Origin: Phaeoceros laevis
Lineage: Eukaryota; Anthocerotophyta; Anthocerotopsida; Notothyladales
DNA: 57,414 nucleotides
Reading direction: 5' to 3'
Assembly (NCBI GenBank): GCA_049999765.1
Contig: JBNGIQ010009547.1
Coordinates: forward strand, 844,056 to 901,469
Shown: positions 10,401 to 20,802 of the stretch, piece by piece
How positions within the stretch are numbered: position 1 is the stretch's first letter
How the letters are laid out: each line of letters starts with the position of its first letter
Translations under genes and position numbers: made by a program
Notes under the pieces: model-generated
Told to the model about the DNA's origin: nothing
Database searches by the model: none
The model's input: only the letters and a program-made list of their open reading frames with translations

Positions 10401-12484
10401 GTCTTATCTGCTGAGTGTCCAGCAGGAATTCGGAGTCCACTTCTTTCTTTACCACAACAGCATTGTTATACCTGCTAATACTGGTCGGAATCATCCTTTC
10501 CCATGATGACATATCCGGGACCTGGGCAAACTCTGAATCTGCAATACCAGGAAACAAAAGATCAACTGCAATTCATTACTCTAGCCTCACTAGCATGGGC
10601 ATTGACCCCCCTCCACAGCTTCGGTGATCTGTAAAGCGGAATCTTTGACTTGTTCACATAATCCTCTCAGTTCCACATCAATCCATACATAAATCAGGGA
10701 CAGTGGGCCTACACGCATGACAATGCCTGACATTGGGGTTGAATTTTTGTAACTATGCCACCCCTGGTACATAGGAGAATCAGCAATGACATCATGCCTA
10801 ACCATCTCAAGGACAGGGCGAGTGTACTTGCACCAAGCACAGCATGAACTACGCATGATTGAGGCAGCAACACATTTGGTGATCGAGCATTGTACCTTCA
10901 TTAAGCATGAACTGCTCGACATCTGATAAAGGATAACCCGAGTTGCTCCTTCCGGCAACCTGTACTTGCCCAAAATTTCTCTCTAGTCTAGAAGCAGGGG
11001 GTCCAGCTGGCCAAGCAGTGCTCCTTCCACTTGCTGGACCAGGTGGATATACTTCTCTGCCACGACTGTCCAGCTGTTGGTGGAGGGAAGGCTGATCTAT
11101 CGGCTCAACATCCAGTGCTGATACGTCACTTTCAGTGTCAACAGACTCATCTAGGTCAGTATCATCCAACTCCTTGTCCGCACTGCCACCCGAAAAACTT
11201 GGCGACAGAAGCTGGCCAACAACACTCCCAGCTTTACAAGCAGGTGGATCAACTGGGCGAGTAGAAAACTTTCCACCCTAGAATGTTACATGACAGCAAC
11301 CAGCAACACAAATCTGTAAGTGGGAGATCGAAGTGTCAGCAGGACATACCATGCACAGCTAGCAAAGTGGTGCAAAACATACATTTAAGCACTGGCATTG
11401 CCGTTGCCCCCAAACTCCTAGGAAGCTTGGATATACAACCATGCTAGGGCACACAAGACAAAAAGTACTTCGTTCTCTGTGGAAAAGTCTACCTCTGTGA
11501 CCTGTCGGTAATGTACAAGAACGATATGCTCAAGTGCCCTGCCAAAGAGGTATTGCACATTTAGAGCCTGTAGTTCGCCTCTCAGGCAAGCTTCCTGTTA
11601 AAAGAGGATAAGCAAGCTAGCCACCTGACACGTCCGTTCCCACATAGACATCACCCTGTGAAAAAAAATCTTGAAGAGGACGTATGATCTTACGGGTCAA
11701 GCATCCAGTAGCAGCGGCGTTGAAACTTGTAGTCCTCTTCTCCATGCGCATAGTAGCAGTGCAAAACATCCACGCTACCCGACTGCATCACGAGAAAAGT
11801 CAGGCATGCATTTGTGCATACATGCAACAACCCCTAATAGCATTTCCAGGCCATCATCAGCCGAGCTGCGCAAGCTGTTTTGCGGCTGGTATGAAACAAT
11901 CTAGCAGCAGACTTGTTCACCACGGCATGGATGTCTCCTTCCTTTCTATCTCATCCAGTTACACTGCATGCAGGAAGCACACACCCGACAAGGCTCCCTA
12001 GTCAGTCCTCACCTTGAGCCGCTCATGAGCCTCCCGCACAGTTCTGTTATCACGCTTCTTCCGCCAATTGTGTCCATCCTTTCGGAAATAGCGCTGCACC
12101 TTACGATCAAACAGGAATAAGGAACCACCTGGATGACAAAACGGGAAGCAACAGCTTAGTAAGGAGCCAAGGGTGCAAAGGCCACACCAGCAGTGGTAAG
12201 TTTATGTCCTCAGCTCCCGGAATTGCACTTAGCAAACAGCTGTACCAAAGTGTGACATGTCAAGACCAGTGAGCGGGTAAGCAGGGCGCAGAATTGAAGC
12301 GAGGCTCAAAATCCTTACTCGGTGGCTGGTTAGGCGGAGACGTGCTGAGGGAGAAATTGTACTTTTGGTAGTTCTCAATAAGGTCACAGACCTCCGGGGG
12401 CTTGAGCCACCTCACTTGGGCCTCCGCCAACATCCTTCTAATATTCATGTCCGAAAACTGAGAGCCGATAATCGCTGGGCTCAT
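7435..12484 (-). CDS. CAMTA calmodulin-binding transcription activator
   Basis: Nuclear transcription factor that binds CGCG-type DNA sites and Ca2+/calmodulin. Exons on the minus strand: 12484-12319, 12128-12013, 11782-11694, 11538-11493, 11277-10896, 10538-10243, 10110-9604, 9493-8700, 8527-7936, 7770-7486 or to 7435. Phases were checked for the first four exons and for the 8/9 and 9/10 joins. Domains in order: CG-1 (AQVRWLKPPEVCDLI, SLFLFDRKVQRYFRKDGHNW, FQRRCYWML, LEHIVLVHYRQ), an acidic activation-like linker, TIG (VLVTGVFL to VREFEFR), ankyrin repeats (GWTALHWAAAKGR), IQ motifs (VIQTAFRGHHRKR, LIQRRYRGYKGRK) and a basic calmodulin-binding segment (GILEKAVLRWSRKR). The start ATG at 12484 gives MSPAIIGSQF. 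The 3' end is uncertain: frame stays open to a TGA at 7435, but a GT donor follows 7486 and a further exon may exist. Between TIG and ankyrin a 39-residue block is duplicated. Confidence 0.93.
8976..9209 (-). repeat. in-frame 117-bp tandem duplication inside CAMTA exon
   Basis: Units start at 8976 and 9093. They are about 97% identical (three differences seen) and encode the same 39 residues twice (MLLGKQKRVAGSHHSG to DDEWADIQS). The length is a multiple of three, so the reading frame is kept. Confidence 0.92.
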
Positions 12485-14270
12485 CCCTCTGCCGGTGAAG
12501 GAGCCGTAAGAAGTCAACCTCTCCAGCCGGGTCCAAGTTCACCGGCCCCTGCGGAGATTCCAACCTTTGTGATGACCTATTCGGAATTGGGACACTACTC
12601 CTAGCGGGTGGCTTCTGAGACTTCACCCAGCTGCAGCAGATATGATACGCCCGAGCTGGACTCTGAAAATGACATGACACGGACATGCCCAACTCTGGCT
12701 GAAGTCGAGCAGCGGCATTCAAGTCGCCTCATTTGCTCACAGTCAGTAGGCGAGCTGAATAATGCAGCGCCAGCTGCCTGAAGCCCCGTTCATCACGGAC
12801 TGCCAACATTTCGCGGAGGCACTCAGCACTCAGGGCGGCATCCATCATCACACCGGCACCCAACAGTTGGCTCTGCTCCGAGAGACCCACAGCAACAGAA
12901 AACCTTCGAGGAAGGACAGGTCAAGCCACCAACGCTGACCCGGAAACTTTCGGCGGTATCCAAGTGCCTGTCGTCGTCTCACCAAGAGCAGCCCCCAATA
13001 ACGTTTAAAATATTTGTATATCTGCTCCAAGTGGCAAGTTCAAGAATAGCCCACATGTTGTGATTCCGGGTTGATTCTTTTGATCGCTTGCTCCGTTGTG
13101 GCACCTAGACTATGTGTCGTTTCCTATTTCTGTGTTGTTCTAATCACAAGTGCCCCACTTTGGATTCATGAAGAGGAGCTTTCACTTATAGAAGAGCAAT
13201 AGGACTTGTTTGGCGTAGAAGTGCTTGAAGGAGTTGGCAACATGTTCTTATGTTTGGAGCATGTCAATAGTGTAAGAAAAACTTCCAAGGCCATTGTTTA
13301 ACAAAAAGAGCTTGTATTGAAGTTTACAAAGTGCTTAAGGGTAATTGGCCACACACTTGGAAGATATAAAGTCATATAATATACACTTTTAAAATTTCAA
13401 AGTTTGTAGGAAAAAACCAGCTGCCAAAAGAATGTTGATATCACTTGTTCTTCAAAGTCCACCACCCTCGGTCATGGCTTACTTGAATTTCACACTAGTA
13501 CTACTGTACTAGTACAGGCCTATAGGGTGACACTTTTTTGAGGTTTCCACAAAACAGATTATCCTCATAGATATGTATAAGAGTGTATTGCAGTGTGTGG
13601 TGAATTGACCCACTTCTTCTCCGCTAGACTAGCTAACGGTGTGCGATGTAGAGTCGGCTACTGTTTCGCCAAGAAGTAGTGCTTTGGACGGTTTTAGCCG
13701 ACATAAAGATAGAAGGGCCACTTGTCCACAGTAAAGCCCAATAAAGTCTCCGTCCACTCTCTGGGCCCTTATTCGTATTTTTCACGACTTTTTGACGGTT
13801 CAGAAGGTAATTGCAATTATCCAGCTGGAAGGGACGAAATTACGAAATGAAAGGTTATAAATTTGTTTATGGGCGCCTGGAATGGCATTGAGCGCTTGCA
13901 AGGACATACGGCTTTGAAATTGTTGTGGAGGCCAGCGAGCTCGCATGCGCAGCTCCGAAAAGAGTCATCTCGGCAATGCCCTTGAGAGGCCGCCTCGGAT
14001 GCTGTTGGACTCAGCAACGTACACACAGATTTCTGTTTACGAGTAGTTAGCTAGCCTGCGCGCGATGCTCTAATTTTAGAAGTTTGAGGCGCAGGTAGAG
14101 AAAGTAAGGTACATTTGGCATTGGCAAGAGGAATTGGAAGCTGGTAGAAGCAGCTTGTACGATGCATCGCCAGGCCGGCTGGCGCCGATGGCTCCCTAGC
14201 TAGCTGGTTAGGGCTGGCTATCTCTCTCAGCCTGCTACCGCTCTCGCCTCCTCCGGCGCCCTAGCTAGCT
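12485..14270. other. intergenic between divergent CAMTA and lipid-transfer gene 2
   Basis: No gene recognised. It should contain the CAMTA 5' UTR and promoter at the low-coordinate end. A short actagtac-type palindrome cluster lies near 13493-13516. Open frames are short and without motifs. Confidence 0.45.
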
Positions 14271-14273
14271 AGC

Positions 14274-14280
14274 TATTTAA
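14274..14280 (+). promoter_or_regulatory. possible TATA box of lipid-transfer gene 2
   Basis: TATTTAA about 128 bp upstream of the ATG, followed by a (gctc)n-rich leader at about 14350-14375. Position and sequence suit a core promoter, but the transcription start is unknown. Confidence 0.35.
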
Positions 14281-14407
14281 TTGGCCTCCCCTGGCCCTGT
14301 GGAGAGTCCGCAATCGATCTTCCAAGCTTTTCGCTCTCTGCCCCTCTCGAGCCTGCTCGCTCGCTCGCTCGCTGCCTTTTGTGTCGACCTGCTCCGATCT
14401 TGAAGCA

Positions 14408-14857
14408 ATGGCGTCCTCTGCTGCCTCAGCTCGTGCTGCGCTCATGCTCTTCTTCATGGCTGGCCTGTTTGCCGTTCTTCTGGCAGCTGGCGCTAGCGCT
14501 GCGGAGGAGAAGCACACATATGCGCAGCAGCTGCAGGAGGTGGCTGCTGGTCATCACCGCTTCCGTTTGCGTTTGGGGGAGGAGATAGCGGCGCCGGCGC
14601 CAGTGGGGGCGGCTGCTGCTGGCCATGCTGAGACTGCCGGCGACAGCTGCGACCTTGTGCCGCAGACGTGCACTCCTGCGGGATGGGTGCCTGGAAATCC
14701 CTTCCCGATGCACCCCAAGGACGAGGCTTGCTGCGTTGTCATTCGTTCGCAGGGCATCAGCTGCCTGTGCAAGCTGTGGAAGGTGTGGAATGTGCCAAAG
14801 GAGGTTGTCAAGAGCTACCGGAAGGACTGCAAGCTTTCCGACAAGCTCTCCTGCTGA
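14408..14857 (+). CDS. secreted eight-cysteine lipid-transfer-like protein 2
   Basis: A 149-residue single-exon protein and paralogue of the gene at 6071. It has an N-terminal signal peptide (ALMLFFMAGLFAVLLAAGASA, residues about 11-31), then an alanine/glutamate-rich spacer of about 50 residues that the first paralogue largely lacks. The eight-cysteine module follows: SCDLV, QTC, ACC, CLC, KDC and a terminal SC. The CTPAGWVPGNPFPMHP block and the VPKEVVKSYRKDCK helix match the first copy. It is probably secreted to the wall or cuticle layer; substrate unknown. The protein ends at the eighth cysteine. Its downstream flank is duplicated, decayed, at 22.0-23.4 kb. Confidence 0.87.
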   Translation: MASSAASARAALMLFFMAGLFAVLLAAGASAAEEKHTYAQQLQEVAAGHHRFRLRLGEEIAAPAPVGAAAAGHAETAGDSCDLVPQTCTPAGWVPGNPFPMHPKDEACCVVIRSQGISCLCKLWKVWNVPKEVVKSYRKDCKLSDKLSC

Positions 14858-16240
14858 TCGCCATATATGTCAGCTGCAGTGAGTGCGCGGGGTGATCGGC
14901 CCGCCCGTCCTGTCGACTGCGGCTGCTGAAGTTTATGCGGACGTCTTTTGCTTTAATTTCTCCATGGCCAGTAGCTACCTCTTGCTAAGTTTTGCTCTAG
15001 CTAGATATATAGCGAGCTAGCTAGCGCGAGATAGAGAATTTCCTCGCTAGCTAGGTAGAGCTCAGCCGGCTTGTGGCTATGGTCTCCAAACTGTTGTTGT
15101 AACCAGTTGCTGCAGGCGCACAGTGTAGTGTCCTTTTGGTAGCTAGGATGTGCACGCATGTCGCATCCCTTGGACCTAGGATCCGGGGTTTCTTTGTTGT
15201 TATTTAGAGGCTTGAAGCTGCGACCTATAAGCTTGCGTTTTATGAGCGGCTTCTAAAGACGCGTCTGCGAACGCAGTGGCTGCTTTTATAATTTCCCTCA
15301 TCCTTTCAGGCCAGCTAGCTGCGGCTTTCATTTCGGTAGAATCTTGGCGCTCGATTAGTTGATCTGTTTCGCGGCTTTCGCCATGGTCGGACCTCATTGC
15401 AAGCATAACATTTGTCATGAAACGTACGTCTCTTGTTGCTTGAGCACAAGTTTTTTCTATTCCATTCTGTAATGCTTTCTTCGCGCGATCGGGCTGCGTG
15501 GCCGCTTGTAAGTAAGCTAAGCTTCTGGCCGTTTCGGAATTGGTGTCCAAATGTGTAAACGCGTAGACCTGGCCATGGACACTCGACTGATTCCCGTTAA
15601 ATTGTTTGAGGATTGCGCCAAGTTAATGATCACCACATCTCTGCTCCGTTCAATACGCTTCGCGATTGGGATTCCTCAACCCTTCTCTTGAAACACTCAC
15701 TCATGGTTCCGCAGGGATCAGCTGGACTCGGCCAACGTTCCAGGCACTAACCCCGGTACGTAGCTAATTACAATAGGAACCCGTACCACTACTTTGAACA
15801 GCATTTGTGTCCATGGGGACCGTTCGAAACGTGGCCGCGCCCTGCCGCACTCTGTGAGGTTCCCTGGCTTTTCGTCCGGCTCCCACATGGATGTCTCACC
15901 ATCGCCTCTGCAGGCGCACCTGTAGACAGGAAACCGCCAATGTATGTACAGCCAGCCGCGCAGGGCTGCAAGGGTCACAAGTGTTCATAATGGAGGCGTA
16001 CCCCAGGACTCCTGAACATATTATATCGATGTAATACCTGCTCCATGTATTTGAGTGGCACAAGGTAACTCCAGAGCCCAGACCTTTTAATTAGTAGAGA
16101 GTCAGGCAGGAGCTAGCTGCAGTGTACAGATAGACGTCCAGGCTACATGTGAAGATGTCGGCACAGGGGGAGTCCGGGTCACAGCGGTCCTTGTCTCCGC
16201 TCCCGAGCAGGGGAGTAGCGGACGACATTCATTTCCACGT
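14858..16240. repeat. source copy of segmental duplication (3' flank of lipid-transfer gene 2)
   Basis: Several blocks reappear in the same order at 22.05-23.33 kb: the RKDCK coding end, a gcgtctgcgaacgcagtg block near 15250, a ctctgcaggcgcac block near 15905, a ccgccaatgtatgtacagc block near 15935, and gaagatgtcggcacagg near 16151. Between them the sequence has diverged. Confidence 0.75.
15200..15592 (-). CDS. hypothetical helical open frame (doubtful)
   Basis: An open minus frame of about 116 residues or slightly more runs to a stop near 15200. It is rich in Ala, Glu, Gln and Arg and looks helical (KALQNGIEKTCAQATRDV, REIIKAATAFADASLEAA). No ATG begins it: the first codon after the apparent frame opening is TTG, so a real gene would need an upstream exon joining near a CCAG acceptor at about 15585. 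It lies inside the 3' flank that was copied to 22 kb, where the frame is not obviously kept. I recognise no family. It may be chance. Confidence 0.22.
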   Translation of the reverse strand, partial: NQSSVHGQVYAFTHLDTNSETARSLAYLQAATQPDRAKKALQNGIEKTCAQATRDVRFMTNVMLAMRSDHGESRETDQLIERQDSTEMKAAASWPERMREIIKAATAFADASLEAAHKTQAYRSQLQASK

Positions 16241-16700
16241 TGGCTCCGGCTGTACCACGTCTGACTTTGCACCGAGCCCCGTCACCATGCAGCCATCAGC
16301 AGGCCGCCCGGCCCCCTATACCCTAATGGGGAAGCCCTAACTTTTCTTTTCACGACTGACAACCAGACCTCCGTTTAGGTGCACGTCCTGTAGTAGTAGT
16401 AGTATGGTTATGGTGTTTGCCAACTCCACCAATGGACTCCTCAGTGGACTAGTTTCAGCCTTTGTGTCTCTAGAGGCTTAAATCCTTTCTTGTGTTACTT
16501 GCGATTTTGATGACTCTCATGGGAAACTTCATATGATCTGCAGCTCAACGTACTTGTAAAACTTCTTCCACCGCACCCTATCATAATAGTGATATACGGG
16601 AATAAAAAGCAAAGGAGAAGTTTTTGTGTGGATTCCAAAGGAAAGAAGGATCCAAGACACTTTATTATGTACCTCCACATAGTACCACCCACACTACACT

Positions 16701-16853
16701 GATGAACCCAGCGTACAAAGCTTAGATTTTATTGTCCACACCATGATGTTTGATGAACCCAGTGTACAAAGCTTAGATTTTATTGTCCATCCCATGATGT
16801 TTAATGAACCCAGCGTACAAAGCTTAGATTTTATTGTCCATGCCATGATGTTT
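16701..16853. repeat. 51-bp tandem repeat, three copies
   Basis: Copies begin at 16701, 16752 and 16803, each with cccagcgtacaaagcttaga followed by ttttattgtcca and ccatgatgtt. Few differences. Confidence 0.93.
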
Positions 16854-16870
16854 TAAGCAAGCGTGGACAT

Positions 16871-17030
16871 TATGTACAAGTTGTTTAGTACAAGCTTGGT
16901 TAGTACAAGCTTGGATGTTCCATATGTACAAGCTTGGATGTTCCATATGTACAAGCTTGGATGTTCCATATGTACAAGCTTAGATGTTCCATATGTACAA
17001 GCTTGGATGTTCCATATGTATGTATGTTGA
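16871..17030. repeat. 23-bp tandem repeat array
   Basis: About five units of a 23-bp motif built on tgtacaagcttggatgttcc plus ata, with related partial units on both sides and further degenerate tacaagctt copies to about 17130. Confidence 0.92.
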
Positions 17031-17151
17031 CTAGTACAAGCTTGTAATTGGATGTTTTGTACAAACTTGGTTCAAGATTGATGTTATGTATGTACGAGCC
17101 TGGATGTTATGTACAAGCTTGAATATTCCGTGCCAGCTTTGATTTTTTTGC

Positions 17152-17236
17152 GGATATTGACCCCTTGATGTCCGTGGTGGATATTGACCCCTTGATGTTC
17201 GTGATGGATATTGACCCCTTGATGTCCGTGGTGAAA
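17152..17236. repeat. 27-bp tandem repeat, three copies
   Basis: Three units of ggatattgaccccttgatgt followed by ccgtggt or a variant. The minus strand reads as an SRGQYPPRT-type repeat, but no gene context supports translation. Confidence 0.9.
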
Positions 17237-17459
17237 ATGAACCTTCGATGTAATCGTGGGCTTCCTTGCACGTTGACATAGATGAGAAATGGTAAATTTA
17301 ATATTCATATCACGATAGTTATCAACCACCCATTTTGAAATCATTAAATCTATTTCAAATGAAAATCCTTATCTTGTTAAGGATAAGGGTTTCCACTTTC
17401 ACGTTTCAACACAAACAAATATTCATGATGAATCAACCGAGTGAAGTTTTTCATGTTCT

Positions 17460-17560
17460 CACCAACACGCAAATCGTACTTAGTGCTTCCTCAGTTGTAA
17501 CTGAGGAGTCACCAACACGCAAATCCTACTTAGTGCTTCCTCAGTTGTAACTGAGGAGTT
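17460..17560. repeat. 50-bp direct repeat with internal palindrome, two copies
   Basis: Two copies of caccaacacgcaaatc plus tacttagtgc, each ending in the palindromic cctcagttgtaactgagg. Confidence 0.9.
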
Positions 17561-17653
17561 GCACAATGTTGACATAAGCTTGCTTCTGGCTTGACATTAT
17601 CCAGCAACTAGTAGTAGCAAGGAGCCGCGCTGTACCGATTCCACGTTGGGAAT

Positions 17654-17875
17654 GAGCACGCCGTCATGTCCGTGGCATGCCAAGTGTTACTACTCGACAC
17701 GCCATCTATGACAGTTAAGCTATGTCATGTTAGTTACTAGATTTCATGTTAGTTACTAGATTTCACTGTAACGAGCACGCCGTCATGTCCGTGGCAGGCC
17801 AAGTGTTACTACCCGACATGCCATCTATGACAGTTAAGCTACGTTATGTTAGTTACTAGATTTCACTGTAGATTT
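17654..17875. repeat. 119-bp tandem repeat plus gatttcactgta units
   Basis: gagcacgccgtcatgtccgt starts at 17654 and again at 17773; the copies share the gttactagatttcactgta end. Short (a)gatttcactgta units follow to about 17920. Confidence 0.88.
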
Positions 17876-17937
17876 ATTTCACTGTAGATTTCATTTCACT
17901 GTAGATTTCACTATAGATTTCGGTTTTTGAAAACCAA

Positions 17938-17982
17938 TTGATAAAGCACACTACCCTCACTGAGGGCAGTGTGCTCTATCAA
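17938..17982. repeat. near-perfect 22-bp inverted repeat (hairpin)
   Basis: Left arm ttgataaagcacactaccctca and right arm tgagggcagtgtgctctatcaa pair at 20 of 22 positions around a single base. This suggests a foldback or MITE-type remnant; no flanking coding feature explains it. Confidence 0.85.
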
Positions 17983-18173
17983 CGAGCGCCATTTCAGATC
18001 TTCAGGCGGACCGGGATTGGGCGAAGCGATGGGAGACAAGAATAATCAAGGTCTCAGGCAACTTTCAGTGGGTTGGTCCCATGCTGGACACCTGCTCCGG
18101 TGGAGAGCAGCTTATATCAGATTTATGTGCACGCATGCCCTCTTTGTGGCAGATACGTCCCATTTTCCTTGCT

Positions 18174-18577
18174 CTATATCATGCTTGTATTGAAATTGTG
18201 ACCTCCTAGCTTGTTCAACTTGGAGTTTCTAGAATACATTTGACATATTTCACCCCGGCGCTCCCTTAGCATTTCCAGAATCGGCTCCCTCAAACCATCC
18301 TTCCCTGCGTCCCAAGCATGCTGGAACTCGAGCACTTTCTTACCATCCTCTTCTCCGATACCGAAGGCAGCTAAGATGGCAGCTATTAGGTCGTCTTCTT
18401 CAGGATACATGTTTGCATGGGGTCCCGTTCCTCGGAGTAAGAGAGAAAAAACTTGTTTGCACTTCTTCTGACGTTGACTGGTTCACCCAAGTAACAATCT
18501 GAACATAGTGGTTTGCACAGTTTGAGCTGCTTTGTTTCTGTGAGACAGTTGTCACACGTTTCAGACGTGAGTGACAA
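18174..18577 (-). pseudogene. unrecognised gene fragment with frameshift
   Basis: Two minus frames abut. The upstream one (18577-18386) contains a CDNC...LCSDC cysteine arrangement and KFFLSYSEERDP. The downstream one (18410-18174) starts YPEEDDLIAAILAAFGIGEE and continues with a charged helical stretch (LREPILEMLRERRGEICQMY). They overlap at about 18386-18410 in different phases, as expected for one coding region broken by a one-base change; a small unrecognised intron is an alternative. I do not recognise the family. It sits in the repeat-rich island. Confidence 0.35.
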
Positions 18578-18579
18578 CT

Positions 18580-19760
18580 AGCAGTAGATTATTATGTGCA
18601 TTCCTGTCAATGCTACTTGTTGTGAGTGTGGTTTCTCCGAGCAAAACCGCATTATGGATCTCACCAAGATTAGCATGTCATTAAATACTTTCGAGAATCT
18701 TATGCGAATTTCTATCAACAGACCTTCTCTTGCAAACACAGCGTGATTCAAGGAATGAAGTACATAACATGTGGGCAACTAGTAGTAGTAGTACTACTAC
18801 TACCACGACTACATGACATGTGGGCAGCTAAGAATGAAGTACATGACATGAATGAATGAATTAATGGTAACCGGTCTGAGCAGCTAAGAAGAATAGGAAA
18901 CTTGTAGATAGGTTTCTTAGTCGTTCTTAGGTTTTTTTAGGTTTCTGCAAAGTATAAATGTTTGAAACTTTTGAAGTGTTTGAAGTTTCTGACTTTATGG
19001 ACCCTGCAAAATTCTTAAAAGGTCATGACTTTTTAATTTTCTCCCCAATCTTGCGAGTCAACTCAACTCTTTTTATAATGGAGTCAAACCTTTTTTCTCA
19101 GGGTACAAAGGTCACACTTCATTAGACTAAGTTGAAGGTCTTACTTATATTTTGAAAGCTCTTATGTTTCTACATCTTTTCCAAACACGTGCAAATTCCA
19201 TATACACCATGTGCTAGAGCCTCTGACTTTATTAAAAAAGAGTCAATTTCCAGCCTAACTACCTAGGCTGGCTCTAGTTCGACGTATCGAGGTCTCTCAA
19301 GTACTTCGCTACAATGTAGATGGTGGAAATGGTTGGCCTGGAAGGAACAAAGTTAGACGGGTCACGTGCTCGTATCAAGAGGTTGCCGCATTTGCCTAAA
19401 GTCTTTCTTCGAGCTAACTTCATAGTATGTGTGTATACATTTTAAGGAGGTTAATGATTCTGAACTGAATAAATATTTAGTAGTGACATCTTTTTGCTAC
19501 AATTACAATAGGTGTAAAAGAATAGTAGGTATATTAAGTTGGTCACAAACAATGTGTCCGAAACACTTTTTTTCGTTTTTACTTCAAATTACTTATGTCA
19601 CACTTTTACCCTAATTCTCTACGACTCTATAATTTTTTGTATTTTTGTAAAATATATTATGTGGTATCCTTATGCAACAAATGATGATGTTTAATTTCTT
19701 TTATCCAAATGTACAAAACGGGGGAGTAGGCTCCTTTAAATGGTTTTATATAGCACTGTT
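18580..19760. other. AT-rich DNA, no gene seen
   Basis: Contains a (tag)n/(tac)n palindromic run at about 18779-18805 and no recognisable coding sequence. Confidence 0.5.
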
Positions 19761-19769
19761 ACCCATTGG

Positions 19770-19880
19770 TTGGCATGCGGATGGGTAGCCTGGGCAGTTA
19801 GGCTATTCATGTAGTAATGAACAAGTCTTGGGTTTGATTCCATGCTCTAGGGGGGTCATGAAATAAATTTTTAAATTTTT
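19770..19880 (+). mobile_element. tRNA-derived SINE-like unit (candidate)
   Basis: A pol III A-box-like gggtagcctgggcag (19783-19797) is followed about 35 bases later by a B-box-like ggtttgattc (19831-19840), then a 3' AT-rich tail. The block reads like a degenerate tRNA half followed by unrelated sequence. No target-site duplication was confirmed. Confidence 0.4.
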
Positions 19881-19894
19881 GGAAACTCACGCGC

Positions 19895-20125
19895 GTGAGT
19901 GACGGATGTAACAAATGTTCATAAAAACATGTTGGGGAAGGATCCCTAACAGTTCCGGAAGGATCCGTAACGTGAGTGACGGATGTAACAAATGTTCATA
20001 AAAACATGTTGGGGAAGGATCCCTAACAGTTACGAAAGGATCCGTAACATGGGTGACAGATGTAACAAATGTTCATAAAAACATGTTGGGGAAGGATCCC
20101 TAACATGTTACGGAAGAATCCGTAA
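19895..20125. repeat. 77-bp tandem repeat, about three copies
   Basis: Units begin at 19895, 19972 and 20049 with gtgacggatgtaacaaatgt and ttcataaaaacatgttgggg, then ggatcc-containing segments. A degenerate partial copy runs on to about 20170. Confidence 0.92.
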
Positions 20126-20802
20126 CATGTTTCCGTGCAAAAACATGTTAGGGAAGGATTCGTAACGCGTTTTCGTGCAACTTTGAATAGGAGGCACCAA
20201 CACCTTTTCTACATGTATTTCATTGACTCGTTGTCAAAAAGTTAGAAGAAAGATCTTACAATCGTGATTCAAATGAATGCAAAAATCATTTTTAAGTGGA
20301 AATAAAGATTGGGAGCATTTTATGGGTAATAAGGTCACTAACAGCGCTCATCGAGTTCCGGCTAGCAAGTGTTATTTATCGGCAAAGCCGGAAAACCTGC
20401 CGGCCCCATACGGGTTTAGCCGGAAAAAAAAAAGGCACGTATGCCGGTTAGGTCTGGGATATGACGGATTTTTGCCTGTTATGTTATTGAGTAGCAGGAA
20501 AAAGTAAAGTACTTCATGTACTACTATTAGTCTACTAAATATAATATTATACTTAATTTTCTATAAAAACTACTACTAGTAAAGAGTTAGTAGTACTACT
20601 AAAGTACTGGATTTTTAAGACACTTTCTACACTTCAGGGACAGGGCACTTTCTAAGGGACGCTTTTTTTAAGAAACCTGGATTTTTGCAAGACATTTAAG
20701 TCAGCGGCTGATGCGCTGGCTAACAGGGCGGTGCACCTCCCAAGGTTTGTCTTTTGTGCTACACTACTACTCTATCCATTATGTTTTTAAATTGTGGAAG
20801 CA

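Noticed and set aside
16701-17236. Possible CRISPR-like array
   Set aside because: Units are directly adjacent with no unique spacers, and the genome is a plant nuclear one.
17031-17344. Minus open frames with SRGQYPPRT-type repeats
   Set aside because: They arise from the 27-bp tandem array; no start context, splice sites or homologues are apparent.
20277-20507. 76-codon plus open frame
   Set aside because: No recognised motif, no splice context and AT-rich repeat surroundings.
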